Shown: positions 55,495-64,000 of the stretch, piece by piece
How positions within the stretch are numbered: the first letter of the stretch is position 1
Layout: every line of letters begins with the position of its first letter
Assembly (NCBI RefSeq): GCF_003002095.1
Contig: NZ_PVZC01000001.1
Span: 1,488,001-1,552,000, forward strand
Reading direction: 5' to 3'
DNA from: Allonocardiopsis opalescens
GTDB lineage: Bacteria > Actinomycetota > Actinomycetes > Streptosporangiales > Streptosporangiaceae
DNA length: 64,000 nt
Notes under the pieces: model-generated
The model's database searches: none
Told to the model about the DNA's origin: nothing
The model's input: the letters and a program-made list of their open reading frames with translations, nothing else
Program-made: the position numbers and the translations under genes

Positions 55495-57105
55495 TCAGCG
55501 GACGGCGCCGCGGTCCAGCAGGGCGCTCAGCCATGACACCGGGTCCGTTCCGCGCAGGGCGCGCCAGCCGATGTGGCCGTCGGGGCGGAGCAGCACGGCG
55601 TCCCTGCGGGCCGGGCGGTAGCCGCGGCGGACGGCGCGGCAGTGGTCCACCAGGAGTTCATCCACCCAGCTTGCCGTATTCGCCGTCTTGGTGGAGTTCG
55701 CCACTTTCAGCACCCGCAGGTCCGGTCCGAGGCGTTCGCGCAGGCCGGTGGCGAGTTCGCGCTGCACCGGGGTGGGCGGTCCGAACAGCAGCAGGCTCCA
55801 GCCGCCGCGCATCCGCGCCAGCAGCGTGCCCGTGGAGCCGTCGGGCAGCCGCACCTCGGCGTCGGGGCCGCGGTCGCCGGGGCGCGGCGCTCCGGTGAGC
55901 AGCTCGAGCGCGCGTCCGCCGGGGGCGGTGGCCGGGGCCAGCGGCCCGCGGCGGTAGCCGGTGTCGAGCTGGGACACGGCCCGCATGAGCTGCCGCCGCA
56001 CCGGCGCGGTGCGGCTCAGCGGCAGCACCACCCATTCGCGCAGCAGCCGGTGCGCCGCCCGGTCGCTGAGCGCCGCCTCGGTGAGCGCGGTGGTGTCGCG
56101 CACCGTGGCGGCGGCCACCGGCCGCCGCTCGGCGGCGTAGCTGTCCAGCAGCTCCGGCGCGGCCCGGCCGTTCGCCACCAGGGCCAGCTTCCAGCCCAGG
56201 TTGTGGGCGTCGCCGAGTCCGAGGTTCATGCCCTGGCCGCCCGACGGGCTGTGCACGTGCGCCGCGTCGCCGGCCAGCAGCACCCGGCCGGAGCGGTAGC
56301 GGGCGGCGAGCCGGCGCTGGACCCGGAAGGCCGACACCGGGCCACCCGCCTCCAGCCGGGGCGCGGGCTCGCCGCGCCGCTCGGCCAGCAGCCGCCGCAG
56401 CAGCTCCTCGGGCCGGTCGGTGTCCACCCGCGCCCCCTCGGGCAGCGAGGCGGTGATCCGCCACTGGCCGTCGCCGGGCATCGGCAGCGCGGCGAGGACG
56501 CCGTCGGGGTGCAGCCACACGGCGGTCTCGTCGGCGGGGCGGTCCCAGTCGATCCGGGCGTCGGCGATCAGGAAGGTCTGCGGCAGTGCGTCGCCCTCGA
56601 ACGCGATCCCGGCCAGCGAACGCGTGGTGCTGTGCGCGCCGTCGCAGCCCACCAGCCAGTCGGCCGGATGCCGCGCCTCGCCCTGCGGCCCTTTGAGGAT
56701 CGCGGTGACGCGCCCGTCGCCGGCGGCGAGGTCGACGAGTTCGTGCTCCCAGCGGATCGTGCCGCCCAGCTCCGCCACCCGGTCCCGCAGCGCCGCCTCC
56801 ACCTCGGCCTGGCCGATGAGGAACACGGACGGCGGCTCCTGCGGACGCGCCCGCACGTGCGCCAGCCGCCGGGGGCCCGCGTACACCCCGGCGCCCATCG
56901 CGGCCACCGCGCGCCGCGGCAGCTCGCCGGCGGCGCCGAGCCAGTGCAGGATCTCCATGCCCCGCGCCGTCAGCCCGAGTGCGCGCGAACCGGCGGCCGG
57001 ACCCGGTGCCCGGTCGGCCACCACCGTGTCGACGCCCCGGCCGAGCAGTTCGCAGGCCAGGGCGAGCCCGGTCGGGCCCGCGCCGACCACCAGCACCGTC
57101 GCCAT
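55495..57105 (-). CDS. FAD-dependent aromatic monooxygenase
   Basis: A 536-residue flavoprotein hydroxylase (PheA/TfdB, MhpA-like). N-terminal ADP-binding GXGXXG as VLVVGAGPTGLALACELL, DG motif GCDGAHSTTRSLAGI, and GDAAHVHSPSGGQGMNLGLGDAHNLGWKLA (the FAD GD motif). The C-terminal thioredoxin-like domain is present (SWLSALLDRG end). It hydroxylates an aromatic or polyketide substrate using NAD(P)H. The start at 57105 follows GTAGGAG and a well-placed promoter. Confidence 0.9.
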   Translation of the reverse strand: MATVLVVGAGPTGLALACELLGRGVDTVVADRAPGPAAGSRALGLTARGMEILHWLGAAGELPRRAVAAMGAGVYAGPRRLAHVRARPQEPPSVFLIGQAEVEAALRDRVAELGGTIRWEHELVDLAAGDGRVTAILKGPQGEARHPADWLVGCDGAHSTTRSLAGIAFEGDALPQTFLIADARIDWDRPADETAVWLHPDGVLAALPMPGDGQWRITASLPEGARVDTDRPEELLRRLLAERRGEPAPRLEAGGPVSAFRVQRRLAARYRSGRVLLAGDAAHVHSPSGGQGMNLGLGDAHNLGWKLALVANGRAAPELLDSYAAERRPVAAATVRDTTALTEAALSDRAAHRLLREWVVLPLSRTAPVRRQLMRAVSQLDTGYRRGPLAPATAPGGRALELLTGAPRPGDRGPDAEVRLPDGSTGTLLARMRGGWSLLLFGPPTPVQRELATGLRERLGPDLRVLKVANSTKTANTASWVDELLVDHCRAVRRGYRPARRDAVLLRPDGHIGWRALRGTDPVSWLSALLDRGAVR

Positions 57106-57116
57106 CTCGCTCCTAC

Positions 57117-57145
57117 TTATAAAACAGAACAGTACTGTATTGAAA
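57117..57145 (-). promoter_or_regulatory. Promoter and operator of the monooxygenase gene
   Basis: On the minus strand: -35 TTTCAA, a 17-bp spacer, -10 TTATAA. The spacer contains the palindrome ACAGTACTGT (57129–57138). Transcription would start about 12 nt before the ATG, just ahead of GTAGGAG. A repressor in the spacer would block RNA polymerase; the adjacent TetR protein is the obvious candidate. Confidence 0.65.
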
Positions 57146-57202
57146 TTAGCCTTGGAGCGGCCCGCGGGCAAGCACGGACACGCGGGCGCCGCCCGCGGTG
57201 GA

Positions 57203-58957
57203 TCAGCCGGACGGACGGCCGTCGGGCGGCGGCCGGTCGTGCCACGGCGCCTCGGGCGGCGGGCCGTCCGGGCGGTACTCGCCCTCCGGCGCCCCGGTGC
57301 GGCGGCCGAGCCCGATGCCGTGCTGCTGCTCGAACTGGGTGAGCCGCTGGCCGATCTGGTCCTCCAGCCGGCCCAGGTAGCGCATGCTCTTCCAGTACGC
57401 GAGCCGGCGCTTGGCGCTGCGCGGCTCGCGGTGGTTCTGGCCGTACACCCGCTCAAGGTCGGTGATCAGCAGGTTGTACAGCTCGACGGCCTCGGTGACA
57501 TTGCCGTTGTAGGCGACCTGGTCGGCGAGGTTGCGCCGCGCCTCCAGGGTGGTGGCGTGGTCGCGGCCCAGGGCGCGCACCAGGTCGGGCAGCAGCTCCT
57601 GGAAGAGCTGGAGCGACAGGTACTGGTCGCCGACCTCGCCGGTGAAGAACGCGATCGCGCGCCGCGCCGTCAGGCTCGCGGGGTGGTCGGCGCCGAACAC
57701 CCGCACCAGGTCGGGCAGCAGCTCGGTGTACAGCCGCAGCGCCTCGTGCCGGTTGGCCTTGCGCCCGCCGCGCGCCTCTGCGGTGTAGTGGGCGTGGTTG
57801 TGGCGCGCCGTCAGGGTCTCGGGGTGGTCGGGGCCGAGCAGCCGCGTGATCACCGGGACGAACTGCTGGTACAGCCAGGCCGTCTGGGTGTGGTCGCCGG
57901 CGCCGATCGCCATGTTGATGGCGCCCAGCCGGGGCGCCAGCTCGGGGTGGTCCAGCGGGTTCGGCCCTGCCGCGGCCGGACCCGGCGCGGCCTGGCCGGG
58001 CATCCCCTGGCCCATCGGCGGCGGACGGTGGCCGGCGGCGGTGGCCGCCGTGGCCGAGACCGGCCCCGGGGCCGCCGAGAACTGCGGGCCCGAGCGCTCG
58101 GCGCCGGCCGTGGGCGCGGCCCGCGCGGCGATCGCCCGCAGCACCCCGCCGACCAGCTCGGCGTCCTGCGGACGCTGGAGCGGATCCTTGGCCAGCAGCG
58201 CCGTGATCAGGTGGTCGAGCTCGCTGGGGACGTCGGGGCGCCGGTCCGGCAGCGGCTTGGGGGTGGCGGAGACGTGCGCCGCCACCACCCGCACCATCGG
58301 GCCGTGGCCGAAGGGCGGGTCGCCGGTCAGCAGCTCGTAGAGCACGCAGCCGAGCGCGTAGAGGTCGCTGCGCCCGTCGAGCGCGTCGGCGCGCGCCTGC
58401 TCCGGCGACATGTACGCGGCGGTGCCGATCAGCGAGCCGGTGGTGGTCAGCCGGGCGTCGGTCTGCACCGTCTCGTGGAAGCCGGCGATGCCGAAGTCGA
58501 GGACCTTCACCGCGCCGCTCGGCGTCAGCATCAGGTTGGACGGCTTGATGTCGCGGTGCACCACGCCCGCGGCGTGCGCCGCCGACAGCGCGTCGCAGAC
58601 CTGGGAGCCCCACTCCAGCACGCGCGGCACCGGGACGGGGCCGTCGTCGGCCAGCACCTCGTCGATGGAGCGGCCGGCCAGCAGTTCCATCACCGCGAAG
58701 ACCGCGCCGTCGTGCCGGCCGTAGTCGTACAGGATCACGATGTTGGGATGCCCGGCCAGCTGCGCGGTGACCTGCGCCTCGCGCTCGAAGCGGTCGACGG
58801 CGCCAGGCGCGTCGCCGGCGCCCTGCCGGATCAGCTTGACCGCGACCGAGCGGTTCAGCCGCTCGTCCCTGGCCTGCCAGACCTCGCCCATGCCGCCCGC
58901 GCCCAGTTTGCTCTCCAGGCGGTAGCGGCCGTCCAGCAGTCGTCCTTGCACGGTCAT
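57203..58957 (-). CDS. Cytoplasmic Ser/Thr protein kinase with TPR domain
   Basis: A 584-residue protein. Residues 11–275 form a Hanks-type kinase: glycine loop GAGGMGEV, VAVK with K41, HRDIKPSN with catalytic D136, DFG, and APE-like MSPEQA. A proline/alanine linker (about 280–335) leads to a C-terminal region of TPR-like repeats (LLGPDHPETLTARHNHA, VFGADHPASLTARRAIA, and ALGRDHATTLEARRNLA). No transmembrane segment or PASTA domain is seen, unlike PknB. GGAGAGG precedes the ATG. It is likely a soluble signalling or scaffold kinase; partner unknown. Confidence 0.88.
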   Translation of the reverse strand: MTVQGRLLDGRYRLESKLGAGGMGEVWQARDERLNRSVAVKLIRQGAGDAPGAVDRFEREAQVTAQLAGHPNIVILYDYGRHDGAVFAVMELLAGRSIDEVLADDGPVPVPRVLEWGSQVCDALSAAHAAGVVHRDIKPSNLMLTPSGAVKVLDFGIAGFHETVQTDARLTTTGSLIGTAAYMSPEQARADALDGRSDLYALGCVLYELLTGDPPFGHGPMVRVVAAHVSATPKPLPDRRPDVPSELDHLITALLAKDPLQRPQDAELVGGVLRAIAARAAPTAGAERSGPQFSAAPGPVSATAATAAGHRPPPMGQGMPGQAAPGPAAAGPNPLDHPELAPRLGAINMAIGAGDHTQTAWLYQQFVPVITRLLGPDHPETLTARHNHAHYTAEARGGRKANRHEALRLYTELLPDLVRVFGADHPASLTARRAIAFFTGEVGDQYLSLQLFQELLPDLVRALGRDHATTLEARRNLADQVAYNGNVTEAVELYNLLITDLERVYGQNHREPRSAKRRLAYWKSMRYLGRLEDQIGQRLTQFEQQHGIGLGRRTGAPEGEYRPDGPPPEAPWHDRPPPDGRPSG

Positions 58958-59079
58958 CCTCTCCACCCGCCCGGCCACGCCCCGTTCCGGCAATAGCAGA
59001 GTACTCGCCGCGGTCGCGAACACTCCCGGCCGAGCCGGACTCGTCCCGCGCGGACGAAGCGGTCGCGGCGATGGCCGAG

Positions 59080-59085
59080 ACTGGA
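59080..59085 (+). promoter_or_regulatory. Possible -10 of leaderless hemW
   Basis: GAGACT lies six bases before the ATG at 59089. The T of a TANNNT box is missing, so this is weaker than the other leaderless promoters in the window; an alternative is a normal start at 59071. Confidence 0.3.
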
Positions 59086-59088
59086 GGC

Positions 59089-60306
59089 ATGCCCGCTGTT
59101 GCCCTCGACGGCGACCCCGTACCCGCCGACGGGGCACTGCCCGCCGCCGCCCTCGCCGAGGCCGGCACCCGCCCCTTCGGCGTCTACGTCCACGTGCCCT
59201 TCTGCGCCACCCGCTGCGGCTACTGCGACTTCAACACCTACACCGCCGCCGAACTGGGCAACGGCGCCTCCCGCAGCAGCTACGCCGACCAGGCCGTCCA
59301 GGAGGTGCGGCTGGCCAGGCGGGTGCTCGGCGGCGCCGAAATCCCGGTCCGCACGGTCTTCTTCGGCGGCGGCACCCCCACCCTGCTGCCCCCCGGCGAC
59401 CTCGGCCGGGTGCTGCGCGCCGTGCGCGATGAGTTCGGCCTGGCCGAGGGCGCCGAGATCACCACCGAGGCCAATCCCGAGACCGTCGACCAGGCCGCCC
59501 TCGAACGGCTGCGCGCCGAGGGCTTCACCCGGATCTCCTTCGGCATGCAGAGCGCCCGCACGCACGTCCTCGCCCTGCTCGACCGGACCCACACCCCGGG
59601 CCGCGCCCAGCAGTGCGTCGCCTGGGCGCGCGCCGCCGGCTTCGAGCACGTGAACCTGGACCTCATCTACGGCACCCCGGGCGAGACCGACGACGACTGG
59701 CGCGCCTCGCTGCACGCCGCGATCGCCACCGGCGCCGACCACGTCTCGGCCTACTCGCTCATCGTGGAGGAGGGCACCCGCCTGGGCGCCCGGGTCAGGC
59801 GCGGCGAGCTGCCCGAGCCCGACGACGACGTGCTCGCCGACCGCTACCTCCTCGCCGACCGCATGCTCTCCGACGCCGGCTTCGACTGGTACGAGGTCTC
59901 GAACTGGGCGCGCGGACCCGCCGCGCGCAGCGCCCACAACAACCTCTACTGGACGGGCGGCGACTGGTGGGGGATCGGCCCCGGCGCGCACAGCCACGTC
60001 GGCGGCACCCGCTGGTGGAACGTCAAGCACCCCGCCGCCTACGCGGGGCGGCTCGCCGAGGGTGCCAGCCCCGGACAGGCCCGCGAGATCCTCGACGCCG
60101 ACCAGCGCCGCTTCGAGCGGGTGCTGCTCGAACTCCGCCTCGCCGAGGGGATCCCGCTCGAACTGCTCGCGCCCGACGGCCGCCGGGCCGCCGCCCGCGC
60201 CGTCGCCGACGGGCTGCTGGCCGCCGGTCCGCACACCCGGGGCAGGGCCGTGCTCACCACCCGCGGCCGGCTCCTCGCCGACGCCGTGGTGCGCGAACTC
60301 ACCTGA
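59089..60306 (+). CDS. hemW: Radical SAM heme chaperone HemW
   Basis: A 405-residue radical SAM protein of the HemN-like/HemW group. Cluster cysteines C39-X3-C43-X2-C46 in VPFCATRCGYCDF. FGGGTPTLLPP follows and DLIYGTPGETDDDW is conserved. The C-terminal winged domain is complete. HemW delivers heme rather than oxidising coproporphyrinogen. It lies a few genes before hrcA–dnaJ, as is common in actinobacteria. Confidence 0.92.
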   Translation: MPAVALDGDPVPADGALPAAALAEAGTRPFGVYVHVPFCATRCGYCDFNTYTAAELGNGASRSSYADQAVQEVRLARRVLGGAEIPVRTVFFGGGTPTLLPPGDLGRVLRAVRDEFGLAEGAEITTEANPETVDQAALERLRAEGFTRISFGMQSARTHVLALLDRTHTPGRAQQCVAWARAAGFEHVNLDLIYGTPGETDDDWRASLHAAIATGADHVSAYSLIVEEGTRLGARVRRGELPEPDDDVLADRYLLADRMLSDAGFDWYEVSNWARGPAARSAHNNLYWTGGDWWGIGPGAHSHVGGTRWWNVKHPAAYAGRLAEGASPGQAREILDADQRRFERVLLELRLAEGIPLELLAPDGRRAAARAVADGLLAAGPHTRGRAVLTTRGRLLADAVVRELT

Positions 60307-60318
60307 GGCCGCGCACGC

Positions 60319-60352
60319 CGACGGCCGCACGGCGGGAGCCGTGCGGCCGTCG
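60319..60352. terminator. Bidirectional terminator between hemW and the DUF4870 gene
   Basis: CGACGGCCGCACGGC pairs perfectly over 15 bp with its complement across GGGA. It lies between the convergent hemW and DUF4870 genes. Confidence 0.75.
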
Positions 60353-60375
60353 GGAGAGCGCTCGTACCGCGCCGG

Positions 60376-61161
60376 CTACTTGATGATGCGCAGCGCGAAG
60401 GGATAGCGGTGCCACTCGCCGCGGTTGGCGGCGAGGCCGGCCATGATGCCCAGACCCAGCGAGGCCAGCCAGGCGATCAGGTAGGTGAAGGCGCCGATCA
60501 CGACGATCATCAGCACCATCGACACCACGTAGGCGATCAGGATCGTCAGCTGGAAGTTCAGCGCCTCCTTGGCCTGGTCGGCGACGAACGGCGACTGGTC
60601 CTTCTTCACCAGCCAGGCGATCAGCGGCACCAGGAAGCCGAAGATGCCGCCGCCGATGTGCGCGACCATCGCCCAGGTGCGGTCGTCGGGCGAGCTGGGC
60701 ACCTGCTGGCCGCCGAAGGCGGGGTCCCAGGCCGGCGTCTGGCCGGTGGGCTGCGCCGGGTAGCCCGGCTGGCCGTACGCCTGGCCGTAGGAGGGGTCGG
60801 CGCCGTAGCCCTGGCCCTGCTGCTCCCAGGCGGGGGCCTGCCCGCCGGAGGGCTGCCCGTAGCCGGGCTGGCCGCCCGAGGTCTGGCCGTAACCGGGCTG
60901 GCCGTACCCGGGGGAGGGCTGGCCGTAGCCCGGCTGCCCCCCGGACGGCTGGCCGTAGCCCGGCTGCCCGCCCGACGGCTGGCCGTAGCCGCTCTGGTCG
61001 TATCCCTGCTGCCCGTAACCGGGCTGCCCGCCGGAGGGCTGGCCGTAGCCGCCCTGGTCGTATCCCTGCTGCCCGTAGCCCTGCTGGCCGCCGGAGGGCT
61101 GGCCGTAGCCGTACGGACCACCGTCGGGTGGAGGGGGCTGCGACCCGCCGTAGTTGCTCAT
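60376..61161 (-). CDS. DUF4870 membrane protein with Tyr-Gly-Gln repeats
   Basis: A 261-residue protein. The first 150 residues are low-complexity with about ten variants of a [11 protein letters not shown] unit, rich in G, Q, Y and P. The rest is a DUF4870 domain with three hydrophobic segments ([37 protein letters not shown], and [18 protein letters not shown]). Proteins of this layout occur widely in actinobacteria, and their function is unknown. It has its own promoter region before the convergent hemW end. Confidence 0.8.
   Translation of the reverse strand: MSNYGGSQPPPPDGGPYGYGQPSGGQQGYGQQGYDQGGYGQPSGGQPGYGQQGYDQSGYGQPSGGQPGYGQPSGGQPGYGQPSPGYGQPGYGQTSGGQPGYGQPSGGQAPAWEQQGQGYGADPSYGQAYGQPGYPAQPTGQTPAWDPAFGGQQVPSSPDDRTWAMVAHIGGGIFGFLVPLIAWLVKKDQSPFVADQAKEALNFQLTILIAYVVSMVLMIVVIGAFTYLIAWLASLGLGIMAGLAANRGEWHRYPFALRIIK
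60840..61110 (-). repeat. In-frame tandem repeats coding [11 protein letters not shown] units
   Basis: Repeats of about 30–48 bp inside the DUF4870 gene, differing by whole codons, encode the Gly/Gln/Tyr-rich N-terminus. They are likely to change in number by slippage. Confidence 0.75.
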
Positions 61162-61252
61162 GTGCTGCCGCGCTTCCTGATCAACGATTGATGTTCCGGA
61201 CGGGCGGGGGGACCGAGGTGGGGACGGACGGCCGGCCCGCCAGGGGAGCGGG

Positions 61253-62086
61253 CTACACCTGGCCGGTGCCGGGAGCGGTGACGAAGTCGATCAGCTCCTC
61301 GACCCGGCCGAGCAGTTCGGGTTCGAGATCGCCGTATCCGCGCACCCGGCCCAGGATCCGCTGCCAGGCCGCTCCGGTGTCCCGATCCCAGCCGAGTTCG
61401 GTCAGAACGCCCTCTTTCCACGGTACACCCTTGGGGACCTGCGGCCAGGCCCGAATGCCCAAGCGCTCGGACTTCACCGCGGCCCACACGTCGACGAAGG
61501 GGTGGCCGACGACCAGCACGTGCGCGGATGCGCTGACCTGGGCGGCGATCCTGCTCTCCTTGGAGCCGGGCACCAGGTGGTCGACCAGCACCCCCAGCCG
61601 CCGCCCCGGTCCGGGGCCGAAGTCGGCCACGATGGCGGGGAGGTCGTCGACGCCCTCCAGGTACTCCACCACCACGCCCTCGACCCGGAGGTCGTGGCCC
61701 CAGATCTTCTCGACCAACTCGGCGTCGTGGCGGCCCTCGACGTAGATGCGGCTGCCGCGCGCCACCCGGGCGGTGTGGCCGCGGACCAGCAGCGAGCCCG
61801 AGGCGCTGCGCGCGGCGCCCTGCCCGGGCGCGGCCGGCCGGACCAGGGTGACGGGCTCGCCGTCGAGCAGGAAGGCGGCCGGCTCCAGCGGGAACAGCCG
61901 CCGCCGGCCGAAGCGGTCCTCAAGGGTCACCCCCTCCTTGCCGCAGCCGACGACGGCGCCGCAGAAACCGCTGCCGGCGTCCTCGACCACCAGCTCGGGC
62001 TCGGCGGGGACCTCGGGGATCTGCCCCTTCCGCGGGCGGCGCCAGTCGCCCGCCAGCGGATCGGAGCCGTAGTTCTTGGACCGCAC
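61253..62086 (-). CDS. DUF3097 protein with a TOPRIM-like core
   Basis: A 277-residue protein of the actinobacterial DUF3097 family ([15 protein letters not shown] start). The middle section [16 protein letters not shown]…[14 protein letters not shown]…[18 protein letters not shown] looks like a TOPRIM fold (Glu in the first strand and Asp in a later strand), which would be a metal-dependent nucleic-acid domain. The function is unknown. GTG start at 62086. It sits just upstream of, and divergent from, hrcA, as it does in other actinobacteria. Confidence 0.8.
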   Translation of the reverse strand: MRSKNYGSDPLAGDWRRPRKGQIPEVPAEPELVVEDAGSGFCGAVVGCGKEGVTLEDRFGRRRLFPLEPAAFLLDGEPVTLVRPAAPGQGAARSASGSLLVRGHTARVARGSRIYVEGRHDAELVEKIWGHDLRVEGVVVEYLEGVDDLPAIVADFGPGPGRRLGVLVDHLVPGSKESRIAAQVSASAHVLVVGHPFVDVWAAVKSERLGIRAWPQVPKGVPWKEGVLTELGWDRDTGAAWQRILGRVRGYGDLEPELLGRVEELIDFVTAPGTGQV

Positions 62087-62178
62087 GTGTGCGAAGGTAC
62101 CGCCATACGTCCGGACCGGCCATCCGTCGGGCCGGGCGGGCGGCCGGACCGCAACGGGCCGGACGGGCGGGAACCGGA

Positions 62179-62184
62179 TAGAAT
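62179..62184 (+). promoter_or_regulatory. hrcA -10 box
   Basis: TAGAAT is a strong actinobacterial -10. Its last base overlaps the first base of the CIRCE operator, so HrcA bound to CIRCE would block transcription initiation. Confidence 0.6.
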
Positions 62185-62210
62185 TGGCACTCGGAAGCGC
62201 GGAGTGCTAG
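62184..62210 (+). promoter_or_regulatory. CIRCE operator
   Basis: TTGGCACTC-N9-GAGTGCTAG fits the CIRCE consensus TTAGCACTC-N9-GAGTGCTAA with two changed outer bases. It lies 39 bp before the hrcA start and mediates HrcA autorepression. Confidence 0.9.
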
Positions 62211-62249
62211 ACACGAGCTGCGTGACCCGGGTGGCCAGGAGGTGAGCAC

Positions 62250-63266
62250 ATGCTGGACGAGCGGAAACTCGCGGTGCTGCGCGCCATCGTCGAAGACTAT
62301 GTGTCCACCAATGAGCCCGTGGGCTCCAAGGCGCTCGCCGACCGGCACAACCTCGGCGTCTCCCCGGCCACCGTCCGCAACGACATGGCGATGCTGGAGG
62401 ACGAGGGCTACATCGCCCAGCCCCACACCAGCGCGGGCCGGGTGCCCACCGACAAGGGCTACCGGCTCTTCGTCGACCGCCTGTCCACGGTCAAGCCGCT
62501 GTCGCCGGCCGAGCGGCGCGCCATCGAGACCTTCCTGGGCGGCGCCGTCGACCTCGACGAGATCGTGCTGCGCACGGTGCGGCTGCTCGCCCAGCTCACC
62601 CGCCAGGTCGCCGTGGTGCAGTACCCCATGCTGACCCGCTCCTACGTCCAGCACATCGAGCTGGTGCCGCTGGGGCCCAGCCGGGTGATGATGGTGCTCA
62701 TCACCAACACCGGCCGCGTCGAGCAGCGCGTGGTCGACGGCGACGCCCAGGATTTCACCGAGACCGCGGTGGCCGACCTCCGCTCGGTGCTCAACGCCAG
62801 GCTGGCGGGCAAGTGGCTCACCGAGGTGCCCGACCTGGTCGCCGACCTCCCCGAGCAGCTGCCCGCCCCCGACCGCCCGCTGGCCGCCACCGTCCTGTCG
62901 GTGCTGCTGGAGAGCCTGGTCGAGAAGCACGAGGAGCGCGTGGTGCTGGGCGGCACCGCGAATCTCGCGGCGGGGGATTTCTCGGCTAGCCTGCGTGAGG
63001 TGCTCGAGGCACTGGAAGAAAACGTAGTGCTGATCCGGTTGCTGGGAGAGGCGTCCGATCCGTCGATCCTGACGGTGCGGATCGGCGCGGAGAACCTGCA
63101 CCAGGGCCTGCACACGGCGTCGGTCGTGTCCGCCGGCTACGGCGTCGGCGACCAGGCACTCGCCAAGCTCGGAGTGCTCGGCCCGACACGGATGGATTAC
63201 CCCGGAACGATGGGAGCAGTGCGCGCGGTGGCAAGGTACGTCGGTCAGATCCTGGCAGGGTCGTAG
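62250..63266 (+). CDS. hrcA: Heat-inducible transcription repressor HrcA
   Basis: A 338-residue CIRCE-binding repressor of chaperone genes. N-terminal w[75 protein letters not shown] is near-canonical. A GAF-like ligand region is followed by the C-terminal part ending [17 protein letters not shown]. It is followed at once by dnaJ in an operon. Confidence 0.97.
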   Translation: MLDERKLAVLRAIVEDYVSTNEPVGSKALADRHNLGVSPATVRNDMAMLEDEGYIAQPHTSAGRVPTDKGYRLFVDRLSTVKPLSPAERRAIETFLGGAVDLDEIVLRTVRLLAQLTRQVAVVQYPMLTRSYVQHIELVPLGPSRVMMVLITNTGRVEQRVVDGDAQDFTETAVADLRSVLNARLAGKWLTEVPDLVADLPEQLPAPDRPLAATVLSVLLESLVEKHEERVVLGGTANLAAGDFSASLREVLEALEENVVLIRLLGEASDPSILTVRIGAENLHQGLHTASVVSAGYGVGDQALAKLGVLGPTRMDYPGTMGAVRAVARYVGQILAGS

Positions 63267-63278
63267 GTGAGCGCGTCC

Positions 63279-64000
63279 ATGGGCAGGGACTACTACGCGA
63301 TCCTCGGGGTGCGCAGGGACGCCACCCCTGAAGAGATCAAGAAGGCTTACCGCCGGCTCGCCCGCGACCTCCACCCGGACGTCAACCCCGACCCGGCCAC
63401 CCAGGAGCGCTTCAAGGACGTCACCCAGGCCTACGAGGTGCTGTCCAACCCCGAGAAGCGCCGCATGTTCGACCTCGGCGCCGATCCCTTCGCCGGCGCG
63501 GGCGCGGCCGGCGGCGGCTTCGGGGCGGGCTTCCCGTTCAGCGACATCATGGACGCCTTCTTCGGCCAGGCGCAGAGCGGCCGAAGCCCGCGCAGCCGGG
63601 CCAGGCGCGGCCGCAACGCCACCGTCCGGGTCGAACTCGACCTCGCCGAGGCGGCCTTCGGCACCAACCGCGAGGTCACCGTCAACACCGCCGTGGTCTG
63701 CCAGACCTGTTCGGGCGCCGGCACCGCGCAGGGCAGCGAGCCCGAGACCTGCGACATGTGCGCCGGGCGCGGCGAGGTCTCCCAGGTCTCGCGCACCTTC
63801 CTCGGCCAGGTGATGACCACCCGCGCCTGCCCGCAGTGCGGCGGCTTCGGCACCATCATCCGCAACCCCTGCCCCGACTGCTCCGGCGACGGCCGGGTGC
63901 GCAAGTCCGAGACCCTCGCCGTGCCGATCCCGGCCGGCGTCGAGGACGGCACCCACATCCAGCTGGCCGGCGAGGGCGAGGTGGGCCCCGGCGGCGGCCC
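63279..64000 (+). CDS. dnaJ: Chaperone DnaJ (cut off by the window end)
   Basis: The first 240 codons of DnaJ. J domain with HPD (DLHPDVNPD), a G/F-rich linker (GADPFAGAGAAGGGFGAGF), then the cysteine-rich zinc domain with all four CXXCXGXG motifs: CQTCSGAG, CDMCAGRG, CPQCGGFG and CPDCSGDG. It stimulates DnaK ATPase. The ATG at 63279 is preceded by AGGTGA; a GTG at 63267, directly after the hrcA stop, is an alternative start. The end is outside the window. Confidence 0.95.
   Translation, partial: MGRDYYAILGVRRDATPEEIKKAYRRLARDLHPDVNPDPATQERFKDVTQAYEVLSNPEKRRMFDLGADPFAGAGAAGGGFGAGFPFSDIMDAFFGQAQSGRSPRSRARRGRNATVRVELDLAEAAFGTNREVTVNTAVVCQTCSGAGTAQGSEPETCDMCAGRGEVSQVSRTFLGQVMTTRACPQCGGFGTIIRNPCPDCSGDGRVRKSETLAVPIPAGVEDGTHIQLAGEGEVGPGGG

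Overview
The window is a chromosomal segment of a very GC-rich actinobacterium. The evidence is strong GC bias at third codon positions, TANNNT promoters with several leaderless genes, the recA–recX, miaA–dapF, lepA–hemW and hrcA–dnaJ neighbourhoods typical of Actinobacteria, and an RNase Y gene behind recX. RNase Y together with a split RecA suggests Streptosporangiales (possibly Nocardiopsaceae), but that rank is an inference. About 46 protein genes are supported. I saw no tRNA, rRNA, CRISPR array or insertion sequence.

Layout. 0–10.3 kb: a ROK regulator, glyA with a recognisable ZTP (pfl) riboswitch plus a NUDIX gene, the giant helicase Lhr, and an ABC exporter. 10.4–16.1 kb: DUF3046, an SOS-boxed recA interrupted by a 433-residue intein in the Walker A loop, recX, and rny. 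16.1–22.8 kb: a GIDE-domain membrane protein, an S9 peptidase and a gluABCD amino-acid uptake operon. 23–31.2 kb: miaB, a TetR–P450 pair with a clear operator, a LigB-like gene, miaA, dapF, and an orphan peptide-binding lipoprotein. 31.2–38.6 kb: an IclR regulator, glycolate oxidase glcDEF and malate synthase, which together form a glycolate-to-malate route. 38.9–43 kb: hflX, hutI and a GntR regulator. 43–51.3 kb: holA, comEC, comEA and rpsT, with unusually long gene-poor spacers that appear to hold decayed copies of holA and comEA. 51.6–64 kb: a GH18-like protein, lepA, a TetR/FAD-monooxygenase pair, a Ser/Thr kinase–TPR protein, hemW, a DUF4870 protein, a DUF3097 protein, and CIRCE-controlled hrcA–dnaJ (dnaJ runs off the end).

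The most unusual signals are: (1) a 117-bp element present three times (32348, 35214, 55322) with fixed internal spacing: two GTCCACA boxes exactly 30 bp apart, 58 bp, then a nearly invariant 22-bp C/G box; (2) the P-loop RecA intein, and a separate AT-rich patch in the downstream RecA coding sequence; (3) relics of holA on both sides of the intact holA. All assignments come from reading the sequence and from family knowledge. No database search was run.
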